From CAIOYC01 sp964243985 (GTDB taxonomy: Bacteria; Pseudomonadota; Alphaproteobacteria; Caulobacterales; Caulobacteraceae): a DNA stretch of 40,012 nt. Of this stretch, positions 36,426-40,012 are shown piece by piece (positions within the stretch are counted from its first letter, which is position 1; every line of letters starts with the position of its first letter). The stretch is from NCBI GenBank assembly GCA_964243985.1, contig CAXTHJ010000018.1, positions 1-40,012 of the forward strand, read 5' to 3'. The notes under the pieces are model-generated. The model was given only the letters and a program-made list of their open reading frames with translations. It ran no database searches and had not been told where the DNA came from. The position numbers were made by a program, and so were the translations under genes.

Positions 36426-37706
36426 CTATCCGGCTTGAAACAGGCTGGAGGGCAAGGCGCCGATCACCGCGGCGGTCATGCAGGTGGCGAGGAAACCGGC
36501 CATCAGCGCCTTCCAGACCAGGCCCAGCACCTCCGGCCGGCGGCTCGGGACCAGCACGCTGAAGCCCGAGACGTTGATGCCGACCGATCCCACATTGGCG
36601 AACCCGCACAAGGCGTAGGTCATGATCATGCGGGTGCGCTCGGAGAGGGCGGCGGGCGGGGTGTGGCCGAGCTGGATGAAGGCGGAGAATTCGGTCAGCA
36701 CCATCTTCACGCCGAGAAGCTGGCCGGCCGCCGGCGCCTCGCTCCAGGGCACGCCGATGCTCCAGGCCAAGGGCGAGAAGATCACGCCGAGGATGCGCTC
36801 GACGGTGACCGGCTGGCCCTGCACGGCGGGCGCAAGGCCCAGGAGCTTGTCGAGGATGGCCACGAAGGCGACAAACACGATCAAGGTGGCGGCCACGTTC
36901 AGCACCACCTGCAGCCCGTCGCCGATGCCGTGACTGACGGCGTCGATGGCGGAGTCGTAGGTCTTGTCATCGCCGAAGGGCTCGGCGCCTACCGCCTCGA
37001 TCTGGCCGGCCGGCACGATGATCCGCGCCAGCAGCACGCCGGCGGGGGCGGAGATCAGCGAAGCGGTCAGCACGTGAGCGGCCGCGTTGGGCAGGCTGTC
37101 CTTCAGGATGGCGGCGTAGGCGACCATGGTGGAGCCGGAGACGCAGCTCATCCCTACCGACATCAGCATGAAAAGCTCCGAACGCGACAGCTTGTCGAGA
37201 TAGGCGCGGATGAAGATCGGCCCCTCCACCTGGCCCATGAAGATGGTGGCGGCCACGGCGAGGGCGGGCGGGCCGCGCAGACCCAAGGTTTTCTGGAACA
37301 CGAAGCCGAACCCCTGGGTGATCCACTTCAGGACCTTCAGATGCCAGAGCAGGGCCGAGAGGGCGCAGACCACCAGGATCACCGGCAGCACCCTGAAGGC
37401 GAACACAAACAGCGCGGCGGGATTGCTGGTGGCGTAGGGCTGATCGCCCCCCGCCAGATAGCCGAACACAAAGGCGGTGCCGGCCGCCGTGGAGGCGGAG
37501 AGCCCGTCTACCCCATGCCCGACCCATTGTAGCGCCGCTCGGGCCTGGGGCACGCCGAACAGGAGCAGCACCAACAGGACCTGCACCGTGACGGCGCCCA
37601 GCGCCAGCTTCCACGGAAAACGGCGCCGGTCCTCCGACACCATCCAGCACAGCGCCATAATCAGAACGAGCCCGATCAGACTCTGCGCGTTCAACAATCC
37701 GTACAT
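36426..37706 (-). CDS. concentrative nucleoside transporter (NupC/CNT family)
   Basis: This 426-residue inner-membrane nucleoside symporter has the CNT landmarks GTAFVFGYLAGG, the central hairpin FMGQVEGPIFIRAYLDKLSRSELFMLMSVGMSCVSGSTMVAYAAIL, and ALCGFANVGSVGINVSGFSVLVPSRR. These contain the conserved Gln/Glu and Asn/Ser residues that bind nucleoside and sodium or proton. It is first in a two-gene operon with the MFS transporter. The ATG at 37706 has no strong SD. Inverted repeats lie 52-160 bp upstream and may be operators. Confidence 0.9.
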   Translation of the reverse strand: MYGLLNAQSLIGLVLIMALCWMVSEDRRRFPWKLALGAVTVQVLLVLLLFGVPQARAALQWVGHGVDGLSASTAAGTAFVFGYLAGGDQPYATSNPAALFVFAFRVLPVILVVCALSALLWHLKVLKWITQGFGFVFQKTLGLRGPPALAVAATIFMGQVEGPIFIRAYLDKLSRSELFMLMSVGMSCVSGSTMVAYAAILKDSLPNAAAHVLTASLISAPAGVLLARIIVPAGQIEAVGAEPFGDDKTYDSAIDAVSHGIGDGLQVVLNVAATLIVFVAFVAILDKLLGLAPAVQGQPVTVERILGVIFSPLAWSIGVPWSEAPAAGQLLGVKMVLTEFSAFIQLGHTPPAALSERTRMIMTYALCGFANVGSVGINVSGFSVLVPSRRPEVLGLVWKALMAGFLATCMTAAVIGALPSSLFQAG

Positions 37707-37757
37707 TCGCCCCCGCGTATTGCGCTGCGAGCTTGGCGGGGTTGGCGGGCAAGGGCA

Positions 37758-37775
37758 AGGGCGTCATGACGCCCT
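37758..37775. promoter_or_regulatory. 18-bp perfect palindrome upstream of the CNT gene
   Basis: AGGGCGTCATGACGCCCT is a perfect 9+9 palindrome, 52 bp before the CNT start and followed on the plus strand by TTTG. It could be an operator for the CNT/MFS operon or a weak terminator. No coding sequence overlaps it. Confidence 0.45.
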
Positions 37776-37799
37776 TTGCTCGGTCGATCCTTCGACGAC

Positions 37800-37865
37800 G
37801 ATTGCACGCTGCACGCCCAGTGCAATCCGTACAATCTCGGGGGTTTGAGCGGCTTGAGATTGCAC
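37800..37865. promoter_or_regulatory. operator-like cluster of GATTGCAC sites
   Basis: GATTGCAC occurs at 37800-37807, as its inverted copy GTGCAATC at 37820-37827 (20 bp centre to centre), and again directly at 37858-37865. It lies in the 359-bp gap between the divergent CNT and ABC exporter genes. The geometry suits a dimeric regulator on one face of the helix. The rest of 37707-38065 shows no gene. Confidence 0.4.
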
Positions 37866-38065
37866 CCCGCCCGCATAGGAAAACGGTCGTATATGTAGGT
37901 TTCTTTCGAGGAAGTCCTGTCTCAGGATCGCTGGCAGGAACGCCAAACGGAATCTCTGGCGTTTGCGCCATAACACCGACCGTTACCGCGAGTTAACTTG
38001 CTCCAAGCTTGGGTTTGCGGCCTTCTCCCGCCAAGGCAGGGCGCCCGCCCGGCTTGGGGATTTGC

Positions 38066-39199
38066 ATGTCGCTGGCGTTGTCCACGGTCATCTATGAATG
38101 GCGCCGCTATCTGGCGGCGGTGGCGGCGCTCGCCTTCTCGGGTCTCCTGATCCTGGCGCAGGTCGGCATGTTTGTCGGCATGGGCAAGGCCTTCACCGCC
38201 ACCATCGACCGCTCCCGCGCCGACTTGTTCGTGCTGCCCGCCAAGGCCGAGAGCCTGATGAACACCGGGGGAATGCCCCGCCGCCTGATGCCGCTGATCT
38301 ATCTCGATCCGGGCGTGTCCGAAGTGACGGATATGGACGACAACGGCGGCCTCTTCTCCAATCTCGGCCAAGGCGCGCAAAAGAAACGCAACTACGTCAA
38401 CATCTCCTCGGTGGACACCGAACCCGGCGCCCTGGCCCTGCCGACCGACTTCTCCGAAGCCACGCGCCTCGCCCTCTCCGAGCCCTACGCCGTCGCCATC
38501 GACAAGAGCGCGATGGGCGGCTTGGGTGTGAAGCTTGGCGATACAGCGGCGTTGGACGGCCATGCGGTGAAGGTGGCCGCCGTGCTCTCCAACTATCAGA
38601 ATATCCTGAACCAGAGCGTGGTGGTCTCCCGCCAGACCCTGCGCCTGATGGGTAAGGCGCGCGCCAGCAACCGGGTCGGGCCCATGATGGTGAAGCTGCG
38701 CGATCCCGCTGAGAGCCAGCTGGTGCGCGACCGGCTCAACATCATCGGCAAGGGCCAGTTCCGCGCCTGGACCAAGCCGGAGCTTTCCGCCGCCAACGAC
38801 AAGGCCTTCATCAGCCTGTCCTTCATCGCCATCGTGCTGGGCTTTTCGGTGTTCTTAGGCTTCGGCATCGGCGTGGGCATCACCTCCCAGACCCTCCGCG
38901 GCGCCGTGCTCGGCAACATCAAGGAGTTCGCCAGCCTTCGGGCGCTCGGCGTCTCGATGGGCTCGCTCCGCCTGATCGTGATGGAGCTGTCCTTCTGGGT
39001 CGGCTGCGCGGGGCTCGCCATGACGGCGGTTCTCGTTACCGGGGTTGCGGCGCTGGCGGGCGCCGGCGGCGTGCCCATGAGCTTCCCCCTGCCCGCTCTG
39101 ATCGGCGTCGGCGGGCTCCTTCTGGTGATCGCCGTCTTTTCCGGGATGCTCTCCATGGGCGTCCTGAAGAAGAGCCAGCCTGCGGACCTCCTGCGATGA
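38066..39199 (+). CDS. ABC exporter permease, FtsX/MacB type (DevC-like)
   Basis: This 377-residue permease has one N-terminal membrane segment (about 13-40, AVAALAFSGLLILAQVGMFVGM), a large periplasmic domain (about 45-255; DRSRADLFVLPAKAESLMNTGGMPRRLMPL and DYxNILNQSVVVSRQTL-like region), and three C-terminal segments from about 262. This is the type VII/MacB topology; length and order match DevC of the heterocyst glycolipid exporter DevBCA. I chose the ATG at 38066, which has GGGGA upstream and begins just before the first membrane segment. The stop overlaps the ATPase start by 4 nt. Confidence 0.88.
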   Translation: MSLALSTVIYEWRRYLAAVAALAFSGLLILAQVGMFVGMGKAFTATIDRSRADLFVLPAKAESLMNTGGMPRRLMPLIYLDPGVSEVTDMDDNGGLFSNLGQGAQKKRNYVNISSVDTEPGALALPTDFSEATRLALSEPYAVAIDKSAMGGLGVKLGDTAALDGHAVKVAAVLSNYQNILNQSVVVSRQTLRLMGKARASNRVGPMMVKLRDPAESQLVRDRLNIIGKGQFRAWTKPELSAANDKAFISLSFIAIVLGFSVFLGFGIGVGITSQTLRGAVLGNIKEFASLRALGVSMGSLRLIVMELSFWVGCAGLAMTAVLVTGVAALAGAGGVPMSFPLPALIGVGGLLLVIAVFSGMLSMGVLKKSQPADLLR

Positions 39200-39975
39200 A
39201 CGCCCCCGCGCGCACGCTAGCGGGAGACGCCAAGAACACCGCGCCCGATATCCGGGCCAAAGGGCTGGTGAAAACCTACCGCACCGGCCGCATCGAAGCG
39301 CGCGTCTTGAAGGGCGTGGATTTCGCCGCCCGCCACGGCGATGTGACCATGGTGATGGGCCCCTCCGGCTCCGGCAAATCCACCCTCGTCGCCGCCCTGT
39401 CCGGCCTGATGCGGCCGGACGCCGGCGAGGTGACGGCGCTAGGGCAAAGCCTCTGGAAGCTATCTCCAGGTAAGATCGACAAGTTCCGCCTCGACCACTG
39501 CGGCTTCATCTTCCAGGGTTTCAACCTGTTCGCCTCGCTCACCGCCCTGCAGCAGGTGACGACGGTTCTCAAATACACCGGCCTCAATCCCGAAGAGGCG
39601 CGGGACGCCGCGACCCAATCCCTCACCGAAGTGGGTCTCGGCAAACGGCTGCACCTGCGCCCCGCCGAGCTTTCGGGGGGCGAGAAGCAGCGGGTGGCGA
39701 TCGCCAGGGCCATCTCCAAAAGACCCAAGCTCCTCTTCGCGGACGAGCCCACTTCGGCGCTGGACAGCGAAAACGGTCAGATCGTCATCCAGCTTCTGAA
39801 GCGCGCCGCCAAGGACCACGGCGCGGCGGTGATCTGCGTCACCCACGATCCGCGCCTGGAAGAATATGCCGACCGGGTCATCCACATCGAGGACGGCCTC
39901 ATCATGGAGACGCCCTCCAGCCACGCGCCGCCTGCTGAACCTATGCCCCTTCCGCCCAAGTCCATGGAAGCCTGA
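39196..39975 (+). CDS. ABC exporter ATPase (DevA/LolD-like)
   Basis: In this 259-residue ATPase, Walker A GPSGSGKST, Q-loop FQGFNLFASLTALQQV, signature LSGGEKQRVAIARAI, Walker B LLFADEPTSALD and the H-loop CVTHDPRLEEYADRVIHIEDG are intact. The sequence type (MacB/LolD/DevA) powers FtsX-fold permeases that push substrates toward the outer membrane or beyond. The ATG overlaps the permease stop (ATGA), and the next gene starts 2 nt after its stop, so a three-gene operon is likely. The C-terminal Pro-rich tail is variable. Confidence 0.93.
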   Translation: MNAPARTLAGDAKNTAPDIRAKGLVKTYRTGRIEARVLKGVDFAARHGDVTMVMGPSGSGKSTLVAALSGLMRPDAGEVTALGQSLWKLSPGKIDKFRLDHCGFIFQGFNLFASLTALQQVTTVLKYTGLNPEEARDAATQSLTEVGLGKRLHLRPAELSGGEKQRVAIARAISKRPKLLFADEPTSALDSENGQIVIQLLKRAAKDHGAAVICVTHDPRLEEYADRVIHIEDGLIMETPSSHAPPAEPMPLPPKSMEA

Positions 39976-39977
39976 CC

Positions 39978-40012
39978 ATGCCCGCCCTCCTCCGCCGCCC
40001 CCTCTTCTGGAT
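39978..40012 (+). CDS. start of the next gene, probable membrane-fusion adaptor (partial)
   Basis: Only 11 codons (MPALLRRPLFW) are visible before the window ends. The position 2 nt after the exporter ATPase suggests the HlyD/DevB-type periplasmic adaptor of the same exporter, but this is inferred from context and not from sequence. Confidence 0.4.
   Translation, partial: MPALLRRPLFW

Noticed and set aside
36090..37532. 480-codon plus-strand frame opposite the CNT and MFS genes
   Set aside because: It is a His/Gly/Asp-rich shadow frame typical of the strand opposite membrane protein genes, without domain signals.

Overview
The window is a GC-rich, densely packed bacterial chromosome segment, most likely from an alphaproteobacterium of the Caulobacterales (Caulobacter/Phenylobacterium/Brevundimonas type). 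I base this on a bactofilin overlapping an M23 peptidase, an adjacent dnaG-rpoD pair, a DUF1134 (EipA-type) envelope protein, an alphaproteobacterial LexA box (direct repeat GAAC-N7-GAAC) before recA, a thyA-folA pair, and palindromic intergenic repeats of a kind I associate with this group. This is inference from gene content; no 16S gene is present. The window also contains a 10-N assembly gap inside thyA, so it is draft sequence and apparent frameshifts need checking.

Layout. 0-3.3 kb (minus): start of a suf iron-sulfur operon, iscR-cysteine desulfurase-sufB. 3.3-7.1 kb: a COG2945-type alpha/beta hydrolase, anmK (cell-wall recycling) divergent from tyrS, and a Bcp/PrxQ peroxiredoxin, with two copies of a palindromic repeat. 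7.3-9.0 kb: M23 peptidase and bactofilin. 9.1-15.5 kb (minus): AraC regulator with a VOC protein, the two subunits of a 3-oxoacid CoA-transferase, and a four-gene Mla-type lipid transporter with ATGA overlaps. 15.7-18.3 kb: an Old Yellow Enzyme, then thyA-folA. 18.3-19.5 kb: a poorly conserved patch with a small membrane protein, an unidentified reading-frame fragment and a decayed hicBA toxin-antitoxin module. 19.5-23.5 kb (minus): dnaG-rpoD. 23.6-28.3 kb: MaoC hydratase, msrB, DUF1134 protein, a frameshifted oligopeptidase B, a GNAT acetyltransferase and a DUF6481 protein. 28.4-28.8 kb: tRNA-Gln(TTG) and tRNA-Pro(CGG). 28.9-34 kb: a GT-C glycosyltransferase-like membrane protein, sppA, a TIGR01244 phosphatase-like protein and an MBL-fold hydrolase. 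34-37.7 kb (minus): recA with its SOS box, an MFS transporter and a CNT nucleoside transporter. 38-40 kb: a DevCA-type ABC exporter whose adaptor gene begins at the window edge.

Most of this is core housekeeping and envelope biology. I see no prophage, IS element, CRISPR array or defence island, and I do not find a convincing undescribed multi-gene system. The best leads are the operator-like repeat cluster upstream of the CNT transporter, the hydrolase with Gln at its nucleophile position, the DnaG lacking zinc ligands, the decayed hicBA module, the palindromic repeats with exchangeable loops, and a CtrA/CcrM-like site before the bactofilin operon.
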